64,000 nucleotides of DNA from Legionella steigerwaltii (GTDB lineage: Bacteria > Pseudomonadota > Gammaproteobacteria > Legionellales > Legionellaceae). Below, one piece after another: positions 63,846-64,000 of this stretch; within the stretch, counting starts at the first letter, position 1; each line of letters opens with the position of its first letter. The stretch spans positions 1 through 64,000 of the forward strand of contig NZ_LNYZ01000008.1 of NCBI RefSeq assembly GCF_001468065.1, written 5' to 3'. The notes under the pieces are model-generated. The model ran no database searches and had not been told where the DNA came from. It was given only the letters and a program-made list of their open reading frames with translations. Both the position numbers and the translations under genes were made by a program.

Positions 63846-64000
63846 GGTGTCACCTTTTGTGTTTGAGGTTCTAAAATTGCAGTAGTCATATTCTTTTCTT
63901 GAAAATAACGTTGGGCTGTTTGCTGAATTTGTTGTGGTGTAATAGCATTGATTGCTTGCGTATAACCCACACTTTTTTTCCAACCAACTCCGATTGTTTC
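63842..64000 (-). CDS. M16-family peptidase, C-terminal end only
   Basis: The last 52 codons of a protein that enters from beyond the window. The end is IGVGWKKSVGYTQAINAITP, then QQIQQTAQRYFQEKNMTTAI, the usual terminal region of an M16 peptidase (also seen in the downstream gene's NAITSEQVQQAFKQQVNPDK). Its stop overlaps the next gene (ATGA). It is probably the catalytic HxxEH partner; that motif lies outside the window. Confidence 0.85.
   Translation of the reverse strand, partial: ETIGVGWKKSVGYTQAINAITPQQIQQTAQRYFQEKNMTTAILEPQTQKVTP

Overview
The window is a chromosomal segment of a Legionella-like gammaproteobacterium. The decisive evidence is one block of the Dot/Icm type IVB secretion system (icmX, icmW, icmV, dotA, dotB, dotC, dotD), together with ankyrin and other large accessory proteins of the kind this system delivers. 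The DNA is AT-rich and housekeeping gene order is gammaproteobacterial. Proteins match Legionella family lengths, but gene content between dotA and dotB appears unlike what I recall of L. pneumophila, so the species is probably another Legionella.

Layout. 1-116: 3' end of a 5S rRNA and the rrn terminator. 323-2230: a large orphan protein. 2403-6834: rsgA, then cca-orn-queH and a zinc exporter. 6984-11594: hdeD-like, hemC, hemD, hemX and hemY on the minus strand, with a perfect hairpin over the hemC start. 11829-17917: dipeptidase, VOC protein, cytochrome c5, dsbB, nagZ, tgt, ppiB and a TRIC-type membrane protein, separated by palindromic intergenic repeats. 18047-22307: accessory island with two divergent candidate effectors sharing a PmrA-like box, an HTH regulator facing a consensus promoter and a candidate small RNA, and tRNA-Val. 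22439-29818: thrS-infC-rpmI-rplT, pheS, pheT, ihfA and a ferredoxin. 30091-34964: rplM-rpsI, the cytochrome bc1 genes petABC, and sspA-sspB. 35135-42510: nnrD-tsaE-amiB-mutL, miaA, a zinc-ribbon protein and a family 9 glycosyltransferase. 42685-51703: ABC transporter, UbiD-type decarboxylase with a small nitrile-hydratase-leader-like protein, a LysR regulator, a gamma-glutamyltransferase-like enzyme and a divergent heavy-metal ATPase. 52091-61788: Dot/Icm block with a candidate effector between dotA and dotB. 61996-64000: rsmD and a pair of M16 peptidases.

How genes work together. hemCDXY serves tetrapyrrole synthesis; queH and tgt both belong to queuosine tRNA modification; petABC forms respiratory complex III; icmW/icmX and icmV/dotA are divergent operons from one short promoter region; DotC, DotD and DotB are parts of the transporter core and its ATPase. 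Best leads for something undescribed: the small leader-like protein coupled to a UbiD decarboxylase (46059-46346), the regulator/operator/small RNA module (21306-22076), and a candidate effector with an ordered His-Asn-Gln-Cys motif set (57791-59125). At least three families of palindromic intergenic repeats are scattered through the window. No insertion sequence, prophage or CRISPR array was seen.
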